Shown here: positions 17,663 to 27,356 of the stretch, one piece after another
How positions within the stretch are numbered: the stretch's first letter is position 1
Layout: the number at the start of each line of letters is the position of its first letter
Source of the DNA: Nocardioides hwasunensis
GTDB lineage: Bacteria > Actinomycetota > Actinomycetes > Propionibacteriales > Nocardioidaceae
Direction of reading: 5' to 3'
Length of the DNA stretch: 64,000 bases
Assembly (NCBI RefSeq): GCF_014779665.1
Contig: NZ_JACXYY010000001.1
Span: 682,001 to 746,000 of the forward strand
The notes under the pieces: model-generated
Databases searched by the model: none
Told to the model about the DNA's origin: nothing
Seen by the model: the letters and a program-made list of their open reading frames with translations, nothing else
Made by a program: the position numbers and the translations under genes

Positions 17663-17668
17663 ACCCTA
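17663..17668 (-). promoter_or_regulatory. -10 box of the dehydratase/VOC fusion gene
   Basis: TAGGGT on the minus strand is 7 bases before the ATG at 17655. Confidence 0.55.
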
Positions 17669-17707
17669 GACCCGCGGACTGCTGCGGTCCACGGCTGCGG
17701 ACCGCAC

Positions 17708-18649
17708 CTACAGGCTGCTGGCGGAGAAGGTGTCGCAGGCCTCGAGCGTGCCCTTCTCGTAGCCGGTCGTGAACCACTTCATCCGCTGCGCCGACGACCC
17801 GTGCGTCCACCCCTCGGGGTTGACCCGCTGGCCCCCCGCCTGCTGGATGCGGTCGTCGCCGACCGTCTTGGCCGCGTCGAGCGCCTCCTCGATGTCGCCC
17901 TGGTCGAGGCCCTCGAGGATGCCGTCGCCGTCGCTGGCGTCCTTGGTCCACATGCCGGCGTAGCAGTCGGCCTGCAGCTCGAGGCGTACCGCGTCGGAAC
18001 TCGGGCCCTGCTGCGTGCGGACCTTGCCCATCGTGCCGAGGAGGTTCTGGATGTGGTGGCCGTACTCGTGTCCGAGGACGTAGGGCTCGACGAAGTCGCC
18101 GCCCTGGCCGCCGAGCTGGCCCTCGAGCACGTCGGCGAAGAACGTGGTGTCGAGGTAGATCTTCTGGTCGGCCGGGCAGTAGAACGGCCCCACCTGCGAC
18201 GTGGCGTTGCCGCAGCCCGTCGCGATCGACCCGTCGAAGGTCTCGATCGAGGCCGGCTGGAACTCCGTGCCGCCCTGGTCGGGCAGCGTGGCTCCCCAGT
18301 AGTTCTCCAGCGACAGCGCGACCGCCTTGCGGGCGCAGTCGGGGTTGTCGTTCGCATCGGCCCCGGTCTTGCAGCTGGCGTAGCGCTCGTCGCCGTTGTC
18401 GATGCCCTGCGGATCGCCCTGCGCCTGGCCCTGGGTCGTGCCCCCGCCGCCACCGCCGGGCAGTCCGCCGCCCATGCACTGGGTGAGCACGACGAACAGG
18501 ATGACGATGATGACGCCCCCGATGCCGCCACCGGCGCGGGCGCCGCCGGGGAGCGGGATACGCATGGGTCCGCCGCGACCACCACCGCCGCCACGACCTG
18601 CGTCGCTGACGCGACCGCCGCTGATGTCGGCCTTCGGGTTGAAGCGCAT
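17708..18649 (-). CDS. neutral zinc metallopeptidase (YpfJ/PF04228 family)
   Basis: This 313-residue membrane-anchored protein has a short glycine-rich cytoplasmic start, one helix (about residues 44-58, GGVIIVILFVVLTQC), a glycine-rich linker and an extracytoplasmic domain with the zinc motif HEYGHH (His194, Glu195, His198). A later ELQADCYAGMW block supplies the third ligand region. Paired cysteines fit an exported domain. The family is widespread but its substrates are unknown. GGAAAGG is 7 bases before the ATG. Confidence 0.9.
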   Translation of the reverse strand: MRFNPKADISGGRVSDAGRGGGGGRGGPMRIPLPGGARAGGGIGGVIIVILFVVLTQCMGGGLPGGGGGGTTQGQAQGDPQGIDNGDERYASCKTGADANDNPDCARKAVALSLENYWGATLPDQGGTEFQPASIETFDGSIATGCGNATSQVGPFYCPADQKIYLDTTFFADVLEGQLGGQGGDFVEPYVLGHEYGHHIQNLLGTMGKVRTQQGPSSDAVRLELQADCYAGMWTKDASDGDGILEGLDQGDIEEALDAAKTVGDDRIQQAGGQRVNPEGWTHGSSAQRMKWFTTGYEKGTLEACDTFSASSL

Positions 18650-18743
18650 GGGCGTGCCTTTCCGCCGGTCATGTCGGTGGAACCGACCTCAGCGCAGGTT
18701 AGCGCGCGCGTGCGCCGATGGGGCTCCTGCGCCCACCCCTTCG

Positions 18744-18749
18744 TAGGAT
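18744..18749 (+). promoter_or_regulatory. -10 box of the ABC-F gene
   Basis: TAGGAT lies 10 bases before ATG 18760; an in-frame ATG at 18748 overlaps the box and is therefore disfavoured. Confidence 0.45.
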
Positions 18750-18759
18750 GACGCCCGAG

Positions 18760-20358
<1,599 letters not shown>

Positions 20359-20380
20359 CCCGCGTGTTACCCGCCGGTAG

Positions 20381-20386
20381 TAGCCT
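20381..20386 (+). promoter_or_regulatory. -10 box of the enoyl-CoA hydratase gene
   Basis: TAGCCT lies 6 bases before the ATG at 20393. Confidence 0.55.
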
Positions 20387-20392
20387 GCCGTC

Positions 20393-21175
20393 ATGACTCC
20401 CGAAGAGCTCGCCGCGGTCGGACTCCGCCTCGACGTCGACGGCCCGGTCGCGACGGTGACGCTCGACCGACCCGACGTACGCAACGCCCAGACACCGGCG
20501 ATGTGGCTGGCACTCGGTGAGATCGGGCGCAGCCTGGCCGATGACGTCCGGGTCGTCGTGGTGACGGGGGAGGGGCAGAGCTTCTCGGCCGGGCTCGACC
20601 GCGCGATGCTCGACCCCGCGACGCCCGGTGAGCAGAGCGTCCTCGGGCTCCTGGCGCTCAGCGACGAGGAGGCCTCGGCGCGCATCGAGGCGTTCCAGCA
20701 GGGCTTCACCTGGCTGCGCGACCCACGGTTCGTCTCGATCGCGAAGGTGCGCGGCCACGCCATCGGCGCGGGCTTCCAGCTCGCCCTGTCGTGCGACCTG
20801 CGCGTCGTCGCCGACGACGCGAAGCTCTCCATGAAGGAGTCGGCGCTCGGACTCGTGCCCGACCTCACCGGCACCAAGCCGCTCGTCGAGCACGTCGGCT
20901 ACGCCCGTGCGCTCGAGATCTGCGCGACCGCGCGCGTCGTGACCGCCGAGGAGGCCGTGCGCATCGGCCTCGCGACGGCTGCCGTGCCGGGAGACCAGCT
21001 CGACGCGAGCGTCGCCGACCTCGTCACCGCGCTGCTGACGCCCATGCCAGGGGTCGTCGAGGAGACCAAGGCGCTGCTCCGGGGAGCGGCCGACCGCGAC
21101 CTCGACGAGCAGCGTCGTCTCGAGCGCGAGGCGCAGGTGCGTCGCTTCCGCGCGGTCGCCGCAGCCCTGGCCTGA
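20393..21175 (+). CDS. echA: enoyl-CoA hydratase/isomerase family protein
   Basis: This 260-residue crotonase-fold protein has ATVTLDRPDVRNAQ, the oxyanion-hole segments SFSAGLD and KVRGHAIGAGFQLALSCD, and MKESALGLVPDLTGT where the catalytic acid usually lies. Members hydrate or isomerise acyl-CoA thioesters in beta-oxidation, but the family is functionally diverse. Its position beside an ABC-F gene is conserved in actinobacteria. A separate leaderless-type promoter precedes it. Confidence 0.88.
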   Translation: MTPEELAAVGLRLDVDGPVATVTLDRPDVRNAQTPAMWLALGEIGRSLADDVRVVVVTGEGQSFSAGLDRAMLDPATPGEQSVLGLLALSDEEASARIEAFQQGFTWLRDPRFVSIAKVRGHAIGAGFQLALSCDLRVVADDAKLSMKESALGLVPDLTGTKPLVEHVGYARALEICATARVVTAEEAVRIGLATAAVPGDQLDASVADLVTALLTPMPGVVEETKALLRGAADRDLDEQRRLEREAQVRRFRAVAAALA

Positions 21176-21208
21176 CCTTCCGCCCATGCGCCGCTCGAGC
21201 GGACCTCG

Positions 21209-21246
21209 GGCCGCTTGACCGACAGCATGCCGTCGGTCAAGCGGCC
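21209..21246. terminator. 15-bp perfect hairpin after echA
   Basis: Arms GGCCGCTTGACCGAC (21209-21223) and its exact complement (21232-21246) flank an 8-base loop. A further 6-bp pairing CGGACC/GGTCCG lies outside a 3x3 internal loop (21200-21205 with 21250-21255). It begins 33 bases after the echA stop, so it is a plausible strong terminator without a U tract. Confidence 0.6.
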
Positions 21247-21291
21247 CATGGTCCGCCTGAGTCCGGCCGGACCCCGCACGCGGCCCCCGGC

Positions 21292-21390
21292 GGGGTAGTC
21301 CAGTGGCAGATGGTCGTCCGGGGACCCGGATGACGACCACGTGCCACTGGACTACCCCCGGAGGATCGCCGTTCGCCACTGGACCACCCC
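21292..21390. repeat. long inverted repeat plus third partial copy upstream of the ABC exporter gene
   Basis: GGGGTAGTCCAGTGGCA (21292-21308) pairs perfectly with 21342-21358. Between them GGTCGTC/GACGACC and TCCGGG/CCCGGA can extend the fold into one long hairpin. A third, slightly diverged copy of the right arm, CGCCACTGGACCACCCC, follows at 21374-21390. The 21176-21469 gap thus holds two hairpins and this copy, then GAAGGAG (21458-21464) for the next gene. Confidence 0.6.
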
Positions 21391-21469
21391 CGCCCGGCGG
21401 CTGTGGGTGGCGCGCGGAACAATGGTGGTCGTCCGCCGGTTCCACGAGTGAGCGGACGAAGGAGCATGC

Positions 21470-23350
21470 ATGTCGATGGGCCTGGGAGCAGGCGGACCGC
21501 CGTGGCGGTTCCTCCGCAGCGACCGCAGCGTCGTCGACAACAAGATCGAGCGCCGGACCGTGCGGCGGGTGCTGGGGTTCGCGCGGCCACACCGGAGGCT
21601 GATCGCCGGCTTCCTCGCCATCACGGTCGTCGACGCCGGCCTCGTCGTCGTACCCCCTCTGCTGCTCAAGGCGATCATCGACGACGCGGTCAGCGGCGGA
21701 GACCTGTCGCTCGTCGTGTGGCTGGCGCTGCTGGTCGCGCTGGTGGCCGTCGTCGACGCCGGGTTCGGGCTGGTCACCGGATGGCTCTCCAGCCGCATCG
21801 GCGAGGGCCTCATCTACGACCTCCGCACCCAGGTCTTCGCCCACGTCCAGCGGCAGTCGCTCGCGTTCTTCACCCGCACGCAGACCGGTGCGCTCGTCAG
21901 TCGCCTCAACAACGACGTCATCGGCGCGCAACGGGCGTTCACCTCCACGCTGCAGGGGACGGTCTCCAACATCATCGCGGCGATCGTGGTCGGTGTGACG
22001 ATGCTCTTCCTGAGCTGGCCGGTGACGCTGGTGTGCCTGGCCCTGTTCCCGATCCTGCTGCTCGCCTCGCGCCTGGTCTCGCACAAGCTGGCCGCGCTCT
22101 CCCGCGAGCAGATGGAGGGCAACGCCGACCTCGGCAACGCGATGACCGAGCGCTTCAACGTCGGCGGCGCGATGCTGCTCAAGCTCTTCGGCCGGCGCGA
22201 CGTCGAGGACGTCCGCTACGCCGAGAAGGCCGCCGTCGTGCGTGACCTCGGGATCCGGATCTCGCTGCTCACCCGGATCTTCTTCGCCGCGATGACGCTC
22301 GTTCCGCAGCTCGCGACCGCGCTCGTCTACGGCATCGGCGGGTGGCTCGCCATCCGCGGCGACCTGTCGGTCGGCACGATCGTCGCGCTCGGCGTGCTCC
22401 TGACCCGGCTCCTCGGCCCGCTGCAGGGGCTCTCCAACGTCCGCATCGACGTGATGACCGCGCTCGTGAGCTTCGACCGCGTCTTCGAGGTGCTCGACCT
22501 GCCGTCGCTCATCCAGGAGAAGCCCGACGCCGTCGAGCTGCCGCGCACCGTCTCGAAGCTCGAGTTCGACCACGTGGCCTTCACCTACCCGCGCACCGAC
22601 CAGATCTCCCTCGCCTCGCTCGAGAGCGTCGCGCGCACCGAGGCCGCGGGCGACAGCGCGGAGGTGCTGCACGACGTCTCCTTCACCGCCGAGCCCGGCC
22701 AGATGGTGGCGCTCGTCGGACCCTCGGGGGCCGGCAAGACGACCGTGACCCACCTCGTGGCCCGGCTCTACGACGTCGGGTCGGGTACCGTGCGCGTCGG
22801 CGGTCACGACGTGCGCGACGTGACGCTGCAGTCGCTGGAGGACGCCGTCGGCTACGTCACCCAGGACGCGCACATGTTCCACGACACGATCCGGGCGAAC
22901 CTGCTCTACGCCCGACCCGACGCCACCGACGACGAGATCTGGGCGGCACTCGAGGCTGCGCAGATCGCCCACCTGGTGCGCGTGCTGCGCGACGGGCTCG
23001 ACACGGTCGTCGGCGATCGGGGATACCGGCTCAGCGGGGGCGAGCGCCAGCGGCTGGCCATCGCCCGGCTCCTGCTCAAGGCGCCCTCGATCGTCGTGCT
23101 CGACGAGGCCACCGCCCACCTCGACAGCGAGTCCGAGGCCGCCGTGCAGGGGGCCCTCGACGCCGCACTCGAGGGTCGTACGTCGCTGGTCATCGCCCAC
23201 CGGCTGTCCACGGTCCGCAACGCCGACCTGATCCTCGTCCTCGACGACGGTCGGGTCGTCCAGCACGGCACCCACGAGGACCTGCTCGCCGCCGGCGGGC
23301 TCTACGCCACCCTCCACGCGACGCAGTTCCGCGAGGCGACGGTGTCCTGA
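21470..23350 (+). CDS. ABC exporter, fused membrane and ATPase domains (MsbA/MDR-like)
   Basis: This 626-residue half-transporter has a six-helix membrane domain (about residues 40-330) and a C-terminal ATPase with Walker A GPSGAGKTT, signature LSGGERQRLAIAR, Walker B IVVLDEATAHLD and switch IAHRLSTV. It would work as a homodimer exporting lipids or hydrophobic compounds. An unusual insert of about 20 residues (SLASLESVARTEAAGDSAEV) separates the A-loop FTYP from the start of the Walker strand. The ATG is set 5 bases after GAAGGAG; the overlapping ATG at 21466 is out of frame. Confidence 0.93.
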   Translation: MSMGLGAGGPPWRFLRSDRSVVDNKIERRTVRRVLGFARPHRRLIAGFLAITVVDAGLVVVPPLLLKAIIDDAVSGGDLSLVVWLALLVALVAVVDAGFGLVTGWLSSRIGEGLIYDLRTQVFAHVQRQSLAFFTRTQTGALVSRLNNDVIGAQRAFTSTLQGTVSNIIAAIVVGVTMLFLSWPVTLVCLALFPILLLASRLVSHKLAALSREQMEGNADLGNAMTERFNVGGAMLLKLFGRRDVEDVRYAEKAAVVRDLGIRISLLTRIFFAAMTLVPQLATALVYGIGGWLAIRGDLSVGTIVALGVLLTRLLGPLQGLSNVRIDVMTALVSFDRVFEVLDLPSLIQEKPDAVELPRTVSKLEFDHVAFTYPRTDQISLASLESVARTEAAGDSAEVLHDVSFTAEPGQMVALVGPSGAGKTTVTHLVARLYDVGSGTVRVGGHDVRDVTLQSLEDAVGYVTQDAHMFHDTIRANLLYARPDATDDEIWAALEAAQIAHLVRVLRDGLDTVVGDRGYRLSGGERQRLAIARLLLKAPSIVVLDEATAHLDSESEAAVQGALDAALEGRTSLVIAHRLSTVRNADLILVLDDGRVVQHGTHEDLLAAGGLYATLHATQFREATVS

Positions 23351-23381
23351 GGTCGCGGGTCTCGACTTCGTCGTGCCCGGA

Positions 23382-23387
23382 TAGCCT
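23382..23387 (+). promoter_or_regulatory. -10 box of the SDR gene
   Basis: TAGCCT lies 6 bases before the ATG at 23394. Confidence 0.55.
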
Positions 23388-23393
23388 CACGGC

Positions 23394-24164
23394 ATGGATC
23401 TCCAGCTGACCGACCGGGTCTTCATCGTCACCGGGGGAGCGCGGGGTCTCGGACGGGCCAGCGCCGACGCGCTGGTCGCCGAAGGCGCTCGGGTGGTGCT
23501 GTCCGGGCGGTCGCAGGACTCGCTCCTCGACGCCGTCGCTGCCCTCAACCGCGCCGCCGACCGCGAGGCGGCGGTGGCGGTGGCGGTCGACAACTCCCAC
23601 CCCGACGCGCCCGGCCGGCTGATGGCTGCCGCGGACGACGTCTGGGGACGGCTCGACGGCGCCCTGATCAGCGTCGGCGGCCCGCCCAAGGGAGCCGTCT
23701 CCGCCGTCACCGACGACCAGTGGACCGCCGCCTTCGAGTCGGTCTTCCTGGGAGCCGTACGCCTGGCGACGAAGGTCAGCTCGTCACTGTCCGCCGGCGG
23801 CGCTTTGGGCCTCGTGCTCTCCTCCAGCGTGCGGGCTCCGCTGCCGGAGATGGCGATCTCCAACGGCCTGCGCCCGGGCTTGGCGATGGTGGCCAAGACC
23901 CTCGCCGACGAGCTCGGCCCCCGCGGCGTACGGGTCAACGGCCTGATGCCCGGGCGCATCGAGACCGAGCGGGTCGCCGAGCTCGACGCGTCCACCGGGG
24001 ACGCCGAGGGGGCGCGCCGGGCGGCGGAGGCGACGATTCCGCTGGGTCGCTACGGCAGGCCGGAGGAGTTCGGGGCCGCGGCCGCGTTCCTCATGTCGCC
24101 GGCCGCGTCATTCCTGACGGGTGTGATGCTCCCGGTCGACGGGGGTCTGCTCCGCGCGCTCTGA
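23394..24164 (+). CDS. SDR-fold protein lacking the catalytic tyrosine
   Basis: This 256-residue short-chain dehydrogenase-like protein keeps the cofactor motif TGGARGLGR (residues ~13-21) and the C-terminal FLTGVMLPVDGG. At the usual Y-x3-K position it reads PEMAISNGLRPGLAM, with no tyrosine or lysine, and the NNAG motif is replaced by ISVGGPP. This matches an atypical FabG-like SDR branch in which the classical tetrad is absent, so normal ketoreductase activity is doubtful. The last 57 bases overlap, tail to tail, the SURF1 gene on the other strand. Confidence 0.85.
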   Translation: MDLQLTDRVFIVTGGARGLGRASADALVAEGARVVLSGRSQDSLLDAVAALNRAADREAAVAVAVDNSHPDAPGRLMAAADDVWGRLDGALISVGGPPKGAVSAVTDDQWTAAFESVFLGAVRLATKVSSSLSAGGALGLVLSSSVRAPLPEMAISNGLRPGLAMVAKTLADELGPRGVRVNGLMPGRIETERVAELDASTGDAEGARRAAEATIPLGRYGRPEEFGAAAAFLMSPAASFLTGVMLPVDGGLLRAL

Positions 24165-25088
24165 GGCGGCTCGCGCCCGGGCCAGGTCGTCCGCCTCGTC
24201 GTCGGCGCCGGAGTCGAGGCGCTCGCGCCAGGTCTTGCGCCGGGGCTTCGCGGCCTTCGGGGACGCCTGGGCGACGGTGGGGCGCTCGGCGGGCGGCGCC
24301 GGCACGGCCGCCGCGCGCTCGCGTGCCCCGGGAGCCGGCTCGTCCTTGTTGCCCCACGGCCCACGGCCCCCGCGCCACTCGTCGTAGATGAGGAAGAAGA
24401 AGCCGAAGATCGCGAGCGCGCCGAAGAACCACCACTGCAGGCCGTAGAAGAAGTGCGGACCGTTGTTGAGCTCGGGCAGCTCGACCGGGAGCAGGGCCTC
24501 GGCGGGCTCGGGCGACTCGGTGCGCAGGTCGGCCCAGCCGCCGAGCACCTCGCGGTCCAGCGCCTCACCGATCCGCTCGCTGTTGACCGCGCGGGTCGAC
24601 TGCGCGCTCACCTGCGTGCTGTCGCCCTCGGCGTCGCTGCGTGCCCAGCCGGTGATCGTGACCTGGCCCGACGGTGGCGCGGGCACGTCGGCGGTGGTCG
24701 CGCCGCGGTTGTCGGTGGCGTACCAGCCGCGGTCGACCAGCAGGCTCGTGCCGTCGGGCAGCTCGAGCGGCACGACGACGTCCACTCCGGCCTCGCCGTC
24801 ACGCGTGCGGTAGCGCACGATCACGGTGTCGTCGACGGCGTAGGTGCCGGTCGCCTCGACGATGCGCCACTCGTCGTCGCGCGCGACCGGCCGGCCGGGG
24901 GCCAGGACGTCCTCGACCGGCGAGGGGCCGGCCTCCTCGTTGCGCTCGATGATCGAGTTGAGCTCCTTGCGGTCCTCGAGGCGGTGGAACTGCCACTCGC
25001 CGAGCCGCCAGGCCACCCAGGCGAGGAAGACGACGACGAGCGCGAAGGCGATCCAGCGGCGCGAGACGAGGAACCGCAGCTTGTGCAC
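24108..25088 (-). CDS. SURF1-family cytochrome oxidase assembly protein
   Basis: SURF1 (Shy1) proteins help insert heme a into cytochrome c oxidase in the membrane. The 326-residue product has the standard layout: an N-terminal helix (WIAFALVVVFLAWVAWRLGEWQFHRLEDR, named here by its ends WIAF and HRLEDR, residues ~12-40), a periplasmic domain with VDRGWYA, and a second helix near GLQWWFFGALAIFGFFFL. It then adds an unusual ~85-residue Ala/Pro/Arg-rich cytoplasmic tail. GTG 25088 lies 6 bases after TAACCT. It fits with ctaA and ctaB elsewhere in the window. Confidence 0.9.
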   Translation of the reverse strand: MHKLRFLVSRRWIAFALVVVFLAWVAWRLGEWQFHRLEDRKELNSIIERNEEAGPSPVEDVLAPGRPVARDDEWRIVEATGTYAVDDTVIVRYRTRDGEAGVDVVVPLELPDGTSLLVDRGWYATDNRGATTADVPAPPSGQVTITGWARSDAEGDSTQVSAQSTRAVNSERIGEALDREVLGGWADLRTESPEPAEALLPVELPELNNGPHFFYGLQWWFFGALAIFGFFFLIYDEWRGGRGPWGNKDEPAPGARERAAAVPAPPAERPTVAQASPKAAKPRRKTWRERLDSGADDEADDLARARAASERAEQTPVDREHHTRQE

Positions 25089-25094
25089 CCGGTG

Positions 25095-25100
25095 AGGTTA
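25095..25100 (-). promoter_or_regulatory. -10 box of the SURF1 gene
   Basis: TAACCT on the minus strand is 6 bases before GTG 25088. The divergent moaA box is only 36 bases away. Confidence 0.5.
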
Positions 25101-25135
25101 TCCGGCGCGCCCTGACCCCATGAGGGGTGCCTCGC

Positions 25136-25141
25136 TAGACT
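25136..25141 (+). promoter_or_regulatory. -10 box of moaA
   Basis: TAGACT is 6 bases before GTG 25148, which favours that start over the tandem GTG at 25145. Confidence 0.55.
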
Positions 25142-25147
25142 TCTGTG

Positions 25148-26137
25148 GTGACGACACCTCTGGCAGACCGCTTCGGCCGCGTGGCCACCGATCTGCGCGT
25201 GTCCCTCACCGACCGGTGCAACCTGCGCTGCAGCTACTGCATGCCGGCGGAGGGTCTCGACTGGCTCCCGACCGAGCAGACGCTGAGCGACGACGAGGTC
25301 GTCCGGTTGATCACGATCGGCGTCGAGCAGCTCGGGATCCGCGAGGTGCGGTTCACCGGCGGCGAGCCCCTGCTGCGCCGCGGACTGGTCGACATCGTCG
25401 CGCGCACCCACGCCCTCGGCGTGGAGACCTCGCTGACGACGAACGCCCTCGGCCTCGAGCGCACGGCGCAGGCGCTGGCCGACGCTGGCCTCGACCGGAT
25501 CAACGCCAGCATCGACACCGTCCGCCCCGAGACCTTCGCCGCGATCACCCGACGCGACCGGCTCCACGACGTCGTCGCCGGGCTCGAGGCGGCCAAGGCT
25601 GCCGGCCTCGGTCCGATCAAGCTCAACGCGGTCCTCCTGCGCGGCACCAATGACGACCAGGCCGCCGAGCTGCTCCGGTGGAGCATCGAGCACGGCTACG
25701 ACCTGCGGTTCATCGAGCAGATGCCCCTCGACGCCCAGCACGACTGGAGCCGTGCGGCGATGGTCACCGCCGACGAGATCTTCGCCATGCTCGACGCCGA
25801 GTTCACGCTGACCCCGCACGACGAGCCCCGGGGGAGCGCACCGGCCGAGCTCTTCGACGTCGACGGCGGACCCGCGACCGTCGGCGTCATCGCCTCGATC
25901 ACCCGTCCGTTCTGCGGTGACTGCGACCGCGTCCGGCTCACCGCCGACGGCCAGGTCCGCAACTGCCTCTTCGCCCGTGAGGAGTCCGACCTCCGTGCGG
26001 CGCTGCGCACCGGCGCCAGCGACGCCGTCATCGCCGAGCGCTGGGTCGTCGCCATGCGCGGCAAGGCCGCCGGTCACGGGATCGACGACGTGACCTTCCT
26101 CCAGCCCGACCGCCCGATGTCGGCCATCGGCGGCTGA
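25148..26137 (+). CDS. moaA: GTP 3',8-cyclase (molybdenum cofactor synthesis)
   Basis: MoaA is the radical-SAM enzyme that, with MoaC, turns GTP into cyclic pyranopterin monophosphate for the molybdenum cofactor. The 329-residue product has the SAM cluster motif CNLRCSYC (Cys24, Cys28, Cys31), the GGEPLLRRGL motif and the second [4Fe-4S] site in CGDCDRVRLTADGQVRNC. The C-terminal Gly-Gly (AIGG) matches the functional MoaA tail. No other moa gene is in the window, so the pathway genes are dispersed. Confidence 0.97.
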   Translation: MTTPLADRFGRVATDLRVSLTDRCNLRCSYCMPAEGLDWLPTEQTLSDDEVVRLITIGVEQLGIREVRFTGGEPLLRRGLVDIVARTHALGVETSLTTNALGLERTAQALADAGLDRINASIDTVRPETFAAITRRDRLHDVVAGLEAAKAAGLGPIKLNAVLLRGTNDDQAAELLRWSIEHGYDLRFIEQMPLDAQHDWSRAAMVTADEIFAMLDAEFTLTPHDEPRGSAPAELFDVDGGPATVGVIASITRPFCGDCDRVRLTADGQVRNCLFAREESDLRAALRTGASDAVIAERWVVAMRGKAAGHGIDDVTFLQPDRPMSAIGG

Positions 26138-26138
26138 C

Positions 26139-26347
26139 CCGCCACCCTGGCGGCGTACGGCATCGCTGACGCCGGTTCGGGTGTCGTTTCCCGCCACCCT
26201 GGCGGTTCGGCGGTCTGGCGGTCCGTCGGGGCGAGGCTGGCGGCACGTGGCATGCCGCGGGGTCTCAGCCTGCGATCTGCCGCCACCGTGGCGGCGTACG
26301 GCATCGCTGACGTCCGCTCCGATGTCGTTTCCCGCCACTCTTGGCGG
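26139..26347. repeat. two pairs of palindromes with a shared 52-base spacing
   Basis: CCGCCACCCTGGCGG occurs at 26139-26153 and 26191-26205, and related CCGCCACCGTGGCGG (26280-26294) and CCGCCACTCTTGGCGG (26332-26347) follow. Each pair is spaced 52 bases start to start. The sequence inside the pairs is nearly the same (CGTACGGCATCGCTGACG near the left palindrome, TGTCGTTTC before the right one). This fills the moaA 3' gap; I see no gene in it. Confidence 0.65.
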
Positions 26348-26356
26348 CGTACGACG

Positions 26357-26569
26357 TCAGGCGGGCGTGTGCGGCACGACGTCCTTCAAGAACCCGCGGG
26401 CGCCGAGGAAGTCCGAGAGCGACTGGCGGTGCTCGTCGCACGCGAGCCAGGACTTGCGGCGCTCGGGGGTGTGGATCTTCGGGTTGTTCCACTGCAGGTC
26501 CCACGCGGCATCGGCCTGGCACCCCTTGGCAGAGCAGATGTCGCGCCCGGGCTCGTCCATCGGCAGCAT
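26357..26569 (-). CDS. small zinc-ribbon-like protein (actinobacterial conserved)
   Basis: This 70-residue cytosolic protein has Cys12 and Cys17 in ICSAKGCQADAAW, then HTPERRKSWLACDEHRQSL with Cys44 and His47, a likely zinc site. It ends LGARGFLKDVVPHTPA. Similar short proteins are common in actinobacteria and are sometimes misnamed acetone carboxylase; no carboxylase domain is present. GGAAGG is 7 bases before the ATG. A hairpin terminator separates it from the DUF3099 gene upstream on the same strand. Confidence 0.75.
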   Translation of the reverse strand: MLPMDEPGRDICSAKGCQADAAWDLQWNNPKIHTPERRKSWLACDEHRQSLSDFLGARGFLKDVVPHTPA

Positions 26570-26609
26570 GCGGGGACCTTCCGGGTGGCGTTCTGGAGCG
26601 GGACGAAAA

Positions 26610-26649
26610 GAGGTGCCGGACAGCCACGGGGGGAGCTGTCCGGCACCTC
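26610..26649 (-). terminator. terminator of the DUF3099 gene
   Basis: Arms of 15 bp, GAGGTGCCGGACAGC (26610-26624) and its exact complement (26635-26649), are followed on the minus strand by TTTTCG. It lies about 100 bases past the stop at 26751. Confidence 0.7.
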
Positions 26650-26750
26650 GAGATGCGAATCGCAGACGGGGGATGCTGCGCTCGCGTCTGGATCATGGCA
26701 CGCGAGCGGGGGCAAAGCCAAACTTCTCGGGGAGCCGTGTCGCCGTCTCG

Positions 26751-27038
26751 TCACTCGTCGTCGGAGCCCGAGGTGAGCTCGTGAGCGCCTGCACCCGGAG
26801 GCAGCGTGAAGCCGTCGTCACGCTGGTCGTTGGCGTTGGCGACGACCACGGCGAAGAGCGGCAGGAACACCGCTGCGACCACGAGGACCCAGCGCATCGG
26901 CCCCGGGACGAACACCGCGGCGATGAAGCAGACGAGGCGGATGCTCATCGACCACGCGTAACGACGCTGTCGGGAGCGCATGTCCTCGGCGGCGCTGCTG
27001 CGCGCCGTGGTGATGCGAACGGCGTCAGGCTTGGCCAT
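26751..27038 (-). CDS. DUF3099 small membrane protein
   Basis: This 95-residue actinobacterial protein has ITTARSSAAEDMRSRQRRYA, typical of DUF3099, then two adjacent membrane helices (MSIRLVCFIAAVFVPG and WVLVVAAVFLPLFAVVVAN) and a short acidic tail. No function is established. ATG 27038 is preceded by GTGGAGG; the in-frame GTG 27047 is an alternative start. It is divergent from dodecin. Confidence 0.8.
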   Translation of the reverse strand: MAKPDAVRITTARSSAAEDMRSRQRRYAWSMSIRLVCFIAAVFVPGPMRWVLVVAAVFLPLFAVVVANANDQRDDGFTLPPGAGAHELTSGSDDE

Positions 27039-27090
27039 GTCCTCCACTGTACGTCGCTAGGCTCGCCGAACCACGACCAGGAGGCATTCC

Positions 27091-27303
27091 ATGACCGACC
27101 GCACCTACCGCGTGACCGAGATCGTCGGCACCTCGCCCGACGGGATCGACCAGGCCGTCCGCAACGGCATCGAGCGGGCGGGCAAGACGCTGCGCCACAT
27201 CGACTGGTTCGAGGTGACCCAGATCCGGGGTCACGCCAAGGACGGGCAGGTCGAGCACTTCCAGGTCGGGATGAAGGTCGGCTTCCGTCTCGAGGACGAG
27301 TGA
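27091..27303 (+). CDS. dodecin (flavin-binding dodecamer)
   Basis: Dodecin is a ~70-residue protein that forms hollow dodecamers and stores or buffers flavins. The sequence starts RTYRVTEIVGTSPDGIDQAV and has the flavin-stacking tryptophan in HIDWFEVTQIRG, with the typical GQVEHFQVGMKVGFRLE end. AGGAGG is 6 bases before the ATG. Confidence 0.95.
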   Translation: MTDRTYRVTEIVGTSPDGIDQAVRNGIERAGKTLRHIDWFEVTQIRGHAKDGQVEHFQVGMKVGFRLEDE

Positions 27304-27342
27304 CCACCGGATCCGGGTTTCCTCGTACCAACCGGTAATCAC

Positions 27343-27348
27343 TAGCGT
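27343..27348 (+). promoter_or_regulatory. -10 box of the fabG-fabI operon
   Basis: TAGCGT is 8 bases before GTG 27357. Confidence 0.5.
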
Positions 27349-27356
27349 CAGGGAGC

